Assembly: GCA_022360175.1 (NCBI GenBank)
Contig: JAKSDI010000131.1
Coordinates: 56,100-120,099, forward strand
Length of the DNA stretch: 64,000 nt
Direction of reading: 5' to 3'
Source: Chitinophagales bacterium
GTDB taxonomy: Bacteria; Bacteroidota; Bacteroidia; Chitinophagales; Saprospiraceae
Shown: piece by piece, positions 1 through 8,147 of the stretch
Numbering within the stretch: the first letter of the stretch is position 1
Layout of the letters: each line of letters begins with the position of its first letter
Notes under the pieces: model-generated
Databases searched by the model: none
What the model was told of the DNA's origin: nothing
What the model saw: the letters and a program-made list of their open reading frames with translations, nothing else
Made by a program: the position numbers and the translations under genes

Positions 1-944
1 GAAAATTGCCCTAAGGCAGAAGCAATGAAAGCTATAAGAATGGGCAAACCGATAAGTAAAACATAGCCTTGCTGCTTTCGCGCAAAGCAATAAATACCCC
101 ATAAAAGGAAAAGTATACCGAGTATTAATGCAAGGGCGGTATAACCTACTACGGGAGCAATCAGGCCTCGAAAAATCGTCCAGGCTTGTGCACCGCCTGT
201 TGCTGAAAATGGATTAGCAGGAAAGAAATAAGGCAGGTGGAAGTTGATGAGATGTTTTTCTCCAAGGCTGGGAAGTAATACCTGATAATAGATCAAGGTA
301 AAGGAAGCTATCCAGCAAAGTGAGACACCTGCTATTATTCCCAGTTTTTTGAAATCCTTATCTTTCAATAATTGCCAGGCATAGTAAATCCCTACACTAA
401 ATAATACAAAAACACTTGGCATCGACAGCCATACCATCAGACAACCCGTTGCGACCCAAATCATCCAGTGTTTTATTTGTAGGCGCTGGACAGGTAATTT
501 GAGCGCCATATATATTAAAAGCAGGGTGATAGCTACATCCAGGCTATATTGTTTAAGCTCGGTGCTATATCTGACTAAGAAGCCAGAAAAAGCGAATAAA
601 GCAAGTGGGTATATTAAAGCCCAACGATTATCAAGCAACAATCGAAGTAACTGATAAAATAAGCCAATACTTATTATTGCAAATACGAGTGAAGGTAGCC
701 TTAATGCCCATTCATTCATTCCAAAAAGAGTAGTAAAGGCTTTTACAATAACCACAAAAAAGGGTGGAGCATATTGCTGATATTTTAAGGGAGCGAAAAA
801 ATCGGCATAATTTAGTTCTGCTATATTAAGTGCCAGGTTTGCTTCATCGAGGAAAAGGGAGCGGGCATCGTAAAACCACCATAGGCGTAGGATAATACCA
901 GTACAAATGATGAGCAAGATAGCTGCTTGTTGCCATTTTTTCAT
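1..944 (-). CDS. GT39/ArnT-like membrane glycosyltransferase, C-terminus cut off by window edge
   Basis: An open frame begins with ATG at 944 and stays open to base 1, so about 314 N-terminal residues are present and the end is missing. The translation begins MKKWQQAAILLIICTGIILR and holds many hydrophobic segments separated by short loops. The first extracytoplasmic loop carries the acidic pair in LFLDEANLAL, where dolichol/undecaprenyl-phosphate-sugar dependent GT39 (PMT/ArnT) enzymes have their catalytic acidic residue. Such enzymes move a sugar from a lipid carrier to a lipid or protein on the outer face of the inner membrane. The acceptor cannot be told from the sequence. Family call is by topology and loop motif only. 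Confidence 0.75.
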   Translation of the reverse strand, partial: MKKWQQAAILLIICTGIILRLWWFYDARSLFLDEANLALNIAELNYADFFAPLKYQQYAPPFFVVIVKAFTTLFGMNEWALRLPSLVFAIISIGLFYQLLRLLLDNRWALIYPLALFAFSGFLVRYSTELKQYSLDVAITLLLIYMALKLPVQRLQIKHWMIWVATGCLMVWLSMPSVFVLFSVGIYYAWQLLKDKDFKKLGIIAGVSLCWIASFTLIYYQVLLPSLGEKHLINFHLPYFFPANPFSATGGAQAWTIFRGLIAPVVGYTALALILGILFLLWGIYCFARKQQGYVLLIGLPILIAFIASALGQF

Positions 945-1062
945 GAGGTAAAGATAAGAGATTGCTGGAATCTACCAGATCGAAAATAGTTGAATTTATC
1001 TACTTTGATAAATTGAAAAAGAAACATATTTTTATTTGCAAAATAGAACAACGTATTAAATT

Positions 1063-1638
1063 ATGAAGCTTTCCATTGCTCTCTACGTTTTTTTACTCTC
1101 GTTATCTCTTCAGGCTAATTCCATTTCTTTTGACGAATTTATAGAAGCGCATTATGAAGGAGGAACTAAGGGTTTTTTGACTTTATTTTATGAAAATGTA
1201 AACTATCCTAATGAGGCACGTAGCCATTGTGTTATGGGAGTAGTAAAAATTCGATTAACAATTAGTGAAACTGGAAAAGTTGAAAAAATAGGCTTTTATA
1301 ATAAGCTAGGGTATGGAATAGAAGAAGAAATAGTAAGAGTAATAGAGTTAACGGAAGGTAATTGGAAAGATATTAATGCTGGAAATAGTAATGTAGATAT
1401 TCTGATTGAGTGGCGAATAAATGAAGAACCTGAAAAGCTCGGAGATATTAGGATCGTAACTGAAGTTCAGGGGATGACATGTATGTCTACCACTCTTTTA
1501 GAAAAGAGAATGAGGAAATACATTAAAAAGGAAAAATACAATAAAGCCAGGGAAGTATATGATTTTCTAATGTATAGAAACCCTCATTCATTGAAGTATA
1601 TAAATGAAGGGAAAACTATTTTGGAAAACTTAAACTAA
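1063..1638 (+). CDS. secreted protein with TonB C-terminal-like domain
   Basis: 191 residues with an N-terminal signal peptide (about 1-18, MKLSIALYVFLLSLSLQA). Residues about 45-120 resemble the C-terminal domain of energy transducer TonB: a YPNEAR start, then the GVVKIRLTISETGKV strand pair and a late Trp followed by a final strand (LIEWRI). The membrane anchor and Pro-rich linker of a real TonB are absent, so it is a free periplasmic or exported domain rather than a transducer. A Lys/Arg-rich helical tail follows (about 145-191). The gene converges on the next one, and their ends overlap by 23 nt. Role unknown; such stand-alone domains are common in Bacteroidota. Confidence 0.65.
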   Translation: MKLSIALYVFLLSLSLQANSISFDEFIEAHYEGGTKGFLTLFYENVNYPNEARSHCVMGVVKIRLTISETGKVEKIGFYNKLGYGIEEEIVRVIELTEGNWKDINAGNSNVDILIEWRINEEPEKLGDIRIVTEVQGMTCMSTTLLEKRMRKYIKKEKYNKAREVYDFLMYRNPHSLKYINEGKTILENLN

Positions 1639-2611
1639 AGAATTTAAATAACTCCCACCGCTGGTGTACCTGCTCCTTCAGCTCTGGCGATACTATTTCT
1701 TTGCCTTGCGCTGCTAATAAATATACTTTCAGGCGCACATTGGCTCGATACCATTTATAGTATTGAAATAATGCCCAGTCTTCTTCCGTAAAGAAGACCT
1801 CAAAAAGTTGGCGGTAGGACTGGAGGAAAGGTGATTCCAGATGTTGTTGCTGGTAGTAATGTAAATCCATGCATAGAAAAGCCAATTCATTGAGAATGTC
1901 GAGCTGCCTCAATTGATCATTAAACTCGATACAGTCAAAAATTACAGGTGGAGTGAGTAGAAAAATATTTCCGGAATGCAAATCCCCATGACCATCAATC
2001 AAAAATCCTAACTGCTGTCTTTCAATAATACGATGTTGATGTTGGCGAAGAAAGCGCTGAGCCTGCTGGCAGGATTCTTTTAATTGAGTAGTAGTATTGT
2101 ATCCTTCTATTGGGCTCATTGTATTTTTTACAGACAAAATATCTGCAAAATCTTCATATTGTTGCTCCCATGATACAGGCGCTGTTATACGATCGGCAGA
2201 TTGATGAAAAATGGCCAACTCTTTCGCCAAGGCTTGCATGTCGGCAGGAGAAACACGCTTCTCTTCCAGTCTTATATTCATTTGCTGATTGGTATCAAGG
2301 CGTTTCATTTTTAATGTATAATCAACGACTGTCCCTTGATCTCCAAACATATATTCGCCATTATTATAACAAACGGGTAAAACTTCCAGATATACTCCCT
2401 GGCTTAGGCGGTTATTCAACATAAGTTCCCTGTTACAATAGTATTTCCGCTGTTCCAGCGTAGAAAAATCCAGAAATCCAAAAGCAAGTGGCTTCTTCAG
2501 CTTATAAACAAAATTTTCACCCAATAGTACCCAGGAAATATGTGTTTCTACCAATTGGTGGGTATCACTTCCAAGAGTAGCAAGCAATTGCTGGATTTGT
2601 TGATTGGTCAT
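1616..2611 (-). CDS. aminoglycoside phosphotransferase-like kinase (COG2187 type)
   Basis: 331 residues with the protein-kinase-like APH fold. The N-terminal lobe reads ETHISWVLLGENFVYKLKKP, with the nucleotide-binding Lys in VYKLKKP. The catalytic loop is IDGHGDLHSGNIFL (about residues 206-219), and the metal-binding Asp lies in VIFDCIEFND. In many bacteria this domain is fused to a small P-loop kinase in a single protein. Here the P-loop partner is a separate upstream gene whose stop overlaps this start by 4 nt (ATGA), so the two are almost certainly co-translated. The natural substrate of this family is not known; nothing indicates drug resistance. Confidence 0.85.
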   Translation of the reverse strand: MTNQQIQQLLATLGSDTHQLVETHISWVLLGENFVYKLKKPLAFGFLDFSTLEQRKYYCNRELMLNNRLSQGVYLEVLPVCYNNGEYMFGDQGTVVDYTLKMKRLDTNQQMNIRLEEKRVSPADMQALAKELAIFHQSADRITAPVSWEQQYEDFADILSVKNTMSPIEGYNTTTQLKESCQQAQRFLRQHQHRIIERQQLGFLIDGHGDLHSGNIFLLTPPVIFDCIEFNDQLRQLDILNELAFLCMDLHYYQQQHLESPFLQSYRQLFEVFFTEEDWALFQYYKWYRANVRLKVYLLAAQGKEIVSPELKEQVHQRWELFKFFSLSFPK

Positions 2612-3117
2612 TGCTGAAAATGAATTTCGGCTTGTTGAATCATTAAACTTATTGCTGTTGAATTGATTTTTAGAACCTTTGACTTAAATGGTTCCCAGCT
2701 ATTCTTTATTTTCTGATATATCTCAAAATCAGCCTCACTATATTTTCTTTTTTTGCTTACTCTTTCCCTGATAAGAGCTTCCGGAGCTGTAATAAGCAAC
2801 CAATGAACAGGGATGCCAGTATGCTTCGCCAATTCATTATAAGGTTGCCTCAATTCCAGGCGATAGAATGTACCATCTACTACTACACTTATACCTTCTT
2901 TTAAAAATTGCTGCGTTTTGTGTTGTAAAGCTTCATATACTTTTGATTTGACCTCATTATCGTATTGCCCCCTCAATCCCATTTCAGTGCGTAATATATC
3001 CGTATTCAAATGCTGTGCATTCAGATGTTGGGCTAATGCTTTTGCGAAGGTAGTTTTACCTGTCCCTGGCAAACCAGTGACCATTATTAATTGAGGTTGA
3101 TTATTTTCTTTATCCAT
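2608..3117 (-). CDS. AAA/P-loop small-molecule kinase (COG0645 type)
   Basis: 169 residues. The Walker A motif is GLPGTGKTTF (about residues 15-24), followed by NTDILRTEMG (a substrate-binding-type Asp and Arg) and VVVDGTFYRLELR as the Walker-B-like strand, typical of nucleotide or shikimate-like kinases. An Arg-rich lid (RERVSKKRKYSEADFEIYQ) follows. It overlaps the downstream APH-like gene by 4 nt. Together they look like the split form of the fused APH/ATP-binding protein found in other genomes. The phosphate acceptor is unknown. Confidence 0.8.
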   Translation of the reverse strand: MDKENNQPQLIMVTGLPGTGKTTFAKALAQHLNAQHLNTDILRTEMGLRGQYDNEVKSKVYEALQHKTQQFLKEGISVVVDGTFYRLELRQPYNELAKHTGIPVHWLLITAPEALIRERVSKKRKYSEADFEIYQKIKNSWEPFKSKVLKINSTAISLMIQQAEIHFQQ

Positions 3118-3233
3118 GATAGCACTTCGGGATTTAATGCTTAAACTGCCATAAAGAACTATTATACTACACTTTCAAAACCTCCTGAATACTCCCTCCT
3201 GAAAAACTGTTGAGTGAAACGAAATCCGTAGGA

Positions 3234-3392
3234 CCCACTGCCCACTGCCCCACTGCCTACTGAATACTGAATACTGCCCACTGCCCCACTGAAAACTGCC
3301 CCACTGTCTCACTGAAAACTGCCTACTGCTTACTGAATACTGCCCACTGAAAACTACCTACTGCTTACTGAATACTGCCCACTGAATACTGA
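3234..3392. repeat. degenerate short tandem repeats ending in ACTG
   Basis: About 160 bp made almost wholly of 7-8-bp words ending in ACTG: CCCACTG, CCTACTG, CTTACTG, GAATACTG, GAAAACTG, in irregular order. The array stops a few bases before the stop codon of the stress-protein gene at 3400. The GAATACT word is the reverse complement of the perfect CAGTATT array at 40267-40308. No open frame or RNA fold is evident. It looks like a microsatellite that has expanded and drifted. Confidence 0.8.
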
Positions 3393-3399
3393 ACACCGC

Positions 3400-4311
3400 C
3401 TACCCTCTCACCACCAAAATCGGTACTGTGAATGGTGCATCTGCCAGTTTTTCCGTGACACTACCAAATAGGAAATTTTCGAAAGGAGAATGTCCTTTAG
3501 CTCCCATAAGTATCAGAGAGGCTTCTTTTTCTTCTGCAAATTGCTGAAGGTGGCGTGCTACGCTATTCGTAGTATTTTCGAGAAATGTCATCTCGAAGTT
3601 GTTCGGATTGAGTTCGTGTTTTTCTGTAAATTGATGATAAGCTGCTTTGGCAGATTCCACTAATATGGCGCGATATCCTGTACCTGGCTTGGAACGGCTA
3701 TAATAATCTTCAGGAGGAAGATCAACGACATAGGTGGCATGTATTTCAATATCCTGATTTTTGCCTTTTAACTCCAAGGCTAGTTTTAAAGCATTAAGAG
3801 AATGCTTAGAAAAATCGAGAGGGACGATAATTTTCTTTATACTGGCCTCAGCTCCTGTAGGAAGGATTAAAATATTGGAGCGAGCATTTCGCGCTACCCT
3901 TTTCGCGGTAATACCGCTACCCTCACTGAATGCTTTCTTACCAACAATTAATAAACCAATTTCTTTTACTTTGGTCCAGTGCAATAATTTATCGTAGGGC
4001 TTTCCTTCTCTAACGTTTATTTCAAATTCAAAACCGATATCATCCCCTAATACTTCTTTTGCTTCTTCTGTAAGTTTGCTTTTAACGCGTTCGTCTATAG
4101 GAAACTCCGGAGCAAACTGTTTTTGGAAAGCAATTTCCTGATTTTTAGGCTTGGAGAAATCAGGCATGATATGAAGAAGATAAGCTTTTTTTATGCCTAA
4201 TAAAGAAGCATTAGTAGCCAAGAACTTAAATATTGCAAGATCCATCTTGGAAAGATCCAATGCGGCCAGGGTGCGACTGAAATTTTGCATGTGCCATATT
4301 TTTTTAATCAC
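3400..4311 (-). CDS. tandem-domain universal stress protein (UspA family)
   Basis: 303 residues made of two Usp domains, about 12-145 and 157-303. The second domain begins KKIIVPLDFSKHSLNALKLA and carries an intact nucleotide-binding signature GAKGHSPFENFLFGS, matching G-x2-G-x9-G-S, so it should bind ATP. The first domain is more divergent (LDLSKMDLAIFKFLA; LLIVGKKAF) and lacks the full signature. No signal peptide, so cytoplasmic. Tandem Usp proteins are usually induced by starvation or other stress; no regulatory site is visible here. Its 3' end abuts the short-repeat array, and an inverted repeat lies upstream. Confidence 0.9.
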   Translation of the reverse strand: MIKKIWHMQNFSRTLAALDLSKMDLAIFKFLATNASLLGIKKAYLLHIMPDFSKPKNQEIAFQKQFAPEFPIDERVKSKLTEEAKEVLGDDIGFEFEINVREGKPYDKLLHWTKVKEIGLLIVGKKAFSEGSGITAKRVARNARSNILILPTGAEASIKKIIVPLDFSKHSLNALKLALELKGKNQDIEIHATYVVDLPPEDYYSRSKPGTGYRAILVESAKAAYHQFTEKHELNPNNFEMTFLENTTNSVARHLQQFAEEKEASLILMGAKGHSPFENFLFGSVTEKLADAPFTVPILVVRG

Positions 4312-4420
4312 CTCAAAATAGGGCTAATTTCAACTATTACCCCTGCGATTCGTCAGTGTAGAGGTATGATTTTCTTCATTGGAGTACATGCTACCTTAAC
4401 ATATACAGTATTCGTAGAAA

Positions 4421-4478
4421 GTTTAAACTCAAGCGCAGGTACCAATTTTCTTAAGTACGCTTGCGCTTGAGTTTAAAT
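4421..4478. repeat. 16-bp inverted repeat, AGTTTAAACTCAAGCGCA family
   Basis: Perfect arms at 4422-4437 (TTTAAACTCAAGCGCA) and 4462-4477 (its reverse complement) around a 24-nt loop. It lies between the start of the stress-protein gene and the stop of the S9 peptidase gene, both on the minus strand, so it could end transcription of neither or act as a weak terminator. The left arm recurs with one mismatch at 32271-32287, so it is also a dispersed repeat. Confidence 0.7.
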
Positions 4479-4485
4479 CTGCACC

Positions 4486-7185
4486 TTACTCTTTCACCAC
4501 TCTAACTCCTATATACTGGCCAGGTTCTGGCCTTTTATCATCGGCTTTATCGACATATTGATAAGCATTGAAACCACATGCACTACCATCACTGACCCAT
4601 TCTGACAGATTTCCTCCCAGGTCATATATTTCAGCATCGCCTATTTTTGCAGGCATAAATTCACCTACCGCTTTGATTAAATCCAATTGCTGTACTTCTA
4701 TTTTTTGTAGCAATTGCGGTACCTCATCTACTGTTATGTCATAGCCTGCCCAGTAATTGAGCGTGTTTTCTTTGACTGCAACAGACTTAGCTTTTTTATG
4801 AAATGCTTTTGCTTCTTCAGGAGAAATTAATCGGTAACTTTCATGTGTTTTTCCTGTTAACCAATCAACATAGGCTTGTGCTTCTTCAAAGGAAAGTTGT
4901 ACTGGATAATTTTCCTTACCAGCAGGAACTGTGAAAGATGTATTAAAGGCAGCGTATTGTGTATAGGTCAGCTCAAAACGAGCAATGGCAATAGTATCCT
5001 TTCCAACAGGCACTACTTCTGGAATGAGCTGCCCATTCTTGTAAACCCCTAGGGCTCCTCTAAATGTAGCCGCACTATCTCGTTTCAACAATTGCGCGAT
5101 AGGGCTATCTTTCTTATAAGTAGGTTCAACCTTTTGGGCTTTATCGAATAGATATTGATCTATCCATGCAAGCTCTTCTTCCATCTTGCGCATTTGGTGG
5201 GTAATTTTGCGAAGGCCATGTGGTTGGCCTGGAAACCATAGGAAGCGGACAGGAGTATTTCCTGCTTGCTGTAAGGCACGATAATACTCAAAACCCTGAT
5301 CACGAGGTACTGCACGGTCTTCACTTCCGTGAAAAATGATGGTGGGTGTTTTTACCTTTTCTAATTCGAATAAAGGAGACAATAAAATATAGTTCTCATT
5401 ATAAAGCTTGCCATTGACATCATCCCAGGGAGCTCCGCCGAAATAACTTTGATCAAAGGATACTCCAAAGCGGCAGGTACCAAAATCACTAGTCCAGTTG
5501 ACATCCCCTGCGCCTGGGCAGGCTACTTTGAAAAGTTCAGGATAACGTACGGTAAGCATGGTAGTAAGGATTGCTCCATTGCTCCATCCCATTGTACCCA
5601 TTTGATCTTTATCAATAAGCCCACGTTGATCCAGGGCTTCAATGCCTTTTATTATATCTTCTAATTCAGGGGTATAGTAATTGCCTTTGATCGATTCTAC
5701 AAACTCCTGTCCATGATGAGAGGAGCCATGATAATTAGGTTTAAGAACAAATGCACCACGCTGAGCGAGTATTTGAGGGTAAGTAGACCAGCGTTCACTC
5801 CAGCGGTCTTGATCTACTCCAGATGGCCCCCCATGAATTGATAGTATCAAAGGATATCTCTTACCTTCTTCATAGTTTTCAGGATAATAAAGTAAACCAT
5901 TTACTTCCTCTCCCTTATATCCTTTCCAGCGGAATACTTCGTATTTAGTAATGGCTTTCTTTTTTAATTTTTGATTGACTTTCGCTAATTCTTTCTGATC
6001 GCTTATATTCAAATTACCATCTGTTATGTTGATGTTTCCTACATAGTATTTGGGAAGCTGAGCAGCCGTAGAATGCGAAAAAACTATCTTTTTTCCATCA
6101 TTGGAAATGGTATTAACTGCCACATGTTCTTCCATCTCACCCATATTGATAGCCGATTTGTTCCAGCTACCTGCGGTTTTCTGATAGAAAGCAAGCTTTG
6201 TAGTAGGACCATTCGGGAGTGCTACAACAATATCCTGCCCTACGGTCCAATAACTGCCTTCTGACTCCCATTTCCACTCTAGGGGTACTGGTTTAAATTG
6301 CTTAGTAGCCAGGTCAAAGTAATAGATCAAAGACACACCTGAGCCATTCCATTCTGGATCAGAAGAACGTACCGCTACAAAATAAAACCCTTTGTGATCT
6401 GCCGTAAACTGAAAATTGAAAGGTGTTTGTAATCCTTGTAATATTTCCTGTGTTTCTCCAGTAGATATATTTTTCAGATAATACTTGGGATCCGGTTGTG
6501 CATCCGCATTATAATGAGGGCTTAAAGTGAGGCGGTATACGACCCATTGACCATCTTTAGAAACAGTATAAGAAGAAAGAGGATATTTATTATCTGTCAG
6601 CCGGGTAATGCTTTTTTGTTTGATATCAAATTGATACAGTCTTCTTGCTTTCCAATGAACCGAATCTTCTATGACTTGTACATTATCCTTTTCTTCCTCC
6701 AATTGTTGTTCATGTAAGGTTTTACCTTCCTTAGAGGTAAATGCAAATGTGCTGTCACTAAGCCATTGTACATTGGAGATACCGTTTTTAAACTCATGCA
6801 CTTTTTCTGCCTCCCCGCCATAAATACTCATGCGCCAAAGTTTTTTACCCTTGTCGCGCGAGGAAAGAAAATACATATATTCATTATCTCTGGAGAAGAA
6901 AGGAGCATAATCATTTTCATCACTACTTGTCATTCGGAAAGTTCGGAACTGTCCGTCTTTCTCCAAATCAAGTCGAGTGAGATAAATATCATTAATGAAT
7001 CTATCTTTTTTCTTGACGGGACGCCTTTTGGTCCAGGCTACCATTTCATTATTCGAAGAGATAGTAGCACTACGTACATATTCCGTGGTGATAATATCCT
7101 TTGGAGTCCAGCGACTAGGGTCATTTTGCGCATCTAGTAAAAGCGTAAAACTCATGATGGTGAGTAGTAAATATATTCTTCTCAT
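4486..7185 (-). CDS. exported S9 prolyl-oligopeptidase-like peptidase with C-terminal SUMF1-like domain
   Basis: 899 residues. A signal peptide (about 1-19, ending LLLDAQ) is followed by a WD40/PD40-like beta-propeller (about 25-410). The alpha/beta-hydrolase catalytic domain runs from about 415 to 680. The triad is visible: Ser in GWSNG (about 535), Asp in HGSEDRAVP (about 623) and His in GQPHGL (about 656), so the peptidase should be active. After residue 700 comes a formylglycine-enzyme (SUMF1/FGE)-like domain, with FELTYTQYAAFN, then YRLISPEEA and the terminal GGNLSEWVSDG...GVRVVKE. This domain resembles those of GldJ/GldK. S9 peptidases normally end after the hydrolase, so the fusion is unusual. 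One nucleotide separates it from the upstream HAD gene. Confidence 0.88.
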   Translation of the reverse strand: MRRIYLLLTIMSFTLLLDAQNDPSRWTPKDIITTEYVRSATISSNNEMVAWTKRRPVKKKDRFINDIYLTRLDLEKDGQFRTFRMTSSDENDYAPFFSRDNEYMYFLSSRDKGKKLWRMSIYGGEAEKVHEFKNGISNVQWLSDSTFAFTSKEGKTLHEQQLEEEKDNVQVIEDSVHWKARRLYQFDIKQKSITRLTDNKYPLSSYTVSKDGQWVVYRLTLSPHYNADAQPDPKYYLKNISTGETQEILQGLQTPFNFQFTADHKGFYFVAVRSSDPEWNGSGVSLIYYFDLATKQFKPVPLEWKWESEGSYWTVGQDIVVALPNGPTTKLAFYQKTAGSWNKSAINMGEMEEHVAVNTISNDGKKIVFSHSTAAQLPKYYVGNINITDGNLNISDQKELAKVNQKLKKKAITKYEVFRWKGYKGEEVNGLLYYPENYEEGKRYPLILSIHGGPSGVDQDRWSERWSTYPQILAQRGAFVLKPNYHGSSHHGQEFVESIKGNYYTPELEDIIKGIEALDQRGLIDKDQMGTMGWSNGAILTTMLTVRYPELFKVACPGAGDVNWTSDFGTCRFGVSFDQSYFGGAPWDDVNGKLYNENYILLSPLFELEKVKTPTIIFHGSEDRAVPRDQGFEYYRALQQAGNTPVRFLWFPGQPHGLRKITHQMRKMEEELAWIDQYLFDKAQKVEPTYKKDSPIAQLLKRDSAATFRGALGVYKNGQLIPEVVPVGKDTIAIARFELTYTQYAAFNTSFTVPAGKENYPVQLSFEEAQAYVDWLTGKTHESYRLISPEEAKAFHKKAKSVAVKENTLNYWAGYDITVDEVPQLLQKIEVQQLDLIKAVGEFMPAKIGDAEIYDLGGNLSEWVSDGSACGFNAYQYVDKADDKRPEPGQYIGVRVVKE

Positions 7186-7186
7186 A

Positions 7187-7801
7187 TTAGAGGGTAGATT
7201 TTTTGATTAGCAAATCAGAAAGTTGTTGAGGCGATTGAAAATGGATGGCTTGCATACCTACGCCTCGCGCGGCTTCCACATTTCTCAGATTATCGTCTAT
7301 AAATAAAGCAGTGGATGGCTCAATCTTATATCGATCTATGATGAGCTGATAAATACGAGGATCAGGTTTTTTCATCTTCTCCTCTCCAGAGACCAAAATT
7401 CCTTCGAACAGTTGCAAAAAATCATATCTTTCCTGAGCAATAGGGAAGGTCTCATGGCTCCAGTTCGTAAGAGCATATAAGGCATGATTCCCCTGTCGGT
7501 GAATAGACTGGAGGATATCTACCGTATCATGGATAGGGCCTCCCAACATTTCTTCCCATCTGCCGTAATATGCTCGAATATTACTTTCATGCTGCGGGTG
7601 TTGTGCTATTAAGACTTGTGTAGCTTCCTGTAAAGAGCGGCCTGCATCCTGTTGTTCATTCCAATCGAAAGTACAGATGTTGTCAAGAAAGTCCTGGATC
7701 TCCTCATCTGTATTAAAAATTTTCCGATATAGATAAAAAGGGCTCCAATCAATCAGTACTCCACCAAGGTCAAAGATGATAGTCTCAATGGGTTGGTTCA
7801 T
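7187..7801 (-). CDS. HAD superfamily IA phosphatase (YihX/YrfG-like)
   Basis: 204 residues. Motif I is IIFDLGGVLIDWSP (about 8-21), the form seen in YihX-type HAD phosphatases; the first Asp is the nucleophile. Motif II Thr/Ser lies in YALTNWSHE, the Lys in EEKMKKPDPRIYQ, and motif IV is LFIDDNLRNVEAARGVG. All catalytic residues are present, so it should dephosphorylate a small phosphorylated metabolite in the cytoplasm. It is the first gene of a two-gene unit with the S9 peptidase, only 1 nt apart, but no functional link is evident. Confidence 0.88.
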   Translation of the reverse strand: MNQPIETIIFDLGGVLIDWSPFYLYRKIFNTDEEIQDFLDNICTFDWNEQQDAGRSLQEATQVLIAQHPQHESNIRAYYGRWEEMLGGPIHDTVDILQSIHRQGNHALYALTNWSHETFPIAQERYDFLQLFEGILVSGEEKMKKPDPRIYQLIIDRYKIEPSTALFIDDNLRNVEAARGVGMQAIHFQSPQQLSDLLIKKSTL

Positions 7802-8147
7802 ATGTGAGGGAAGTTTTGTTACGCCAAATATAATACCTTCTTTGACAACATAAGAAGAAATGGTATTGAGCTATAGCTTGTATTATAGGCGATTTTGATG
7901 CAAATAACTGGCTACAAAAAAGAGTGATTTATTCTAGTTTGTCGACTAGATTGCAAAATGGAAATAGTCTTCAAAAATGCTTAGGGGGGACAAGAATAGA
8001 TGGTGTCTTAAAGATAGTTAGTTAGAAAGATGTTGTGAACCATTGATAATCGAGTACCAAGCTTATTAGATTACTGTTCTATTATCGATTATTTGATGGC
8101 TTCTCATTATTGTTGCTCTCATCATTAAAGTGATTTCCGGTGCCTGT
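7802..8147. other. intergenic, no gene seen
   Basis: About 346 bp without a convincing frame. It holds the 5' region of the HAD gene and the 3' flank of the histidine kinase. A weak 8-bp inverted repeat (ATAATCGA, 8046-8053 and 8085-8092) is the only structure noticed. Confidence 0.5.

Noticed and set aside
1616..3117. Antibiotic resistance by an aminoglycoside phosphotransferase
   Set aside because: The APH-like fold pairs with a P-loop kinase as in a widespread housekeeping-type fused protein; nothing marks a resistance enzyme.
3234..3392. Possible CRISPR array
   Set aside because: Units are 7-8 bp without constant-length repeats and spacers, and no cas gene is near.
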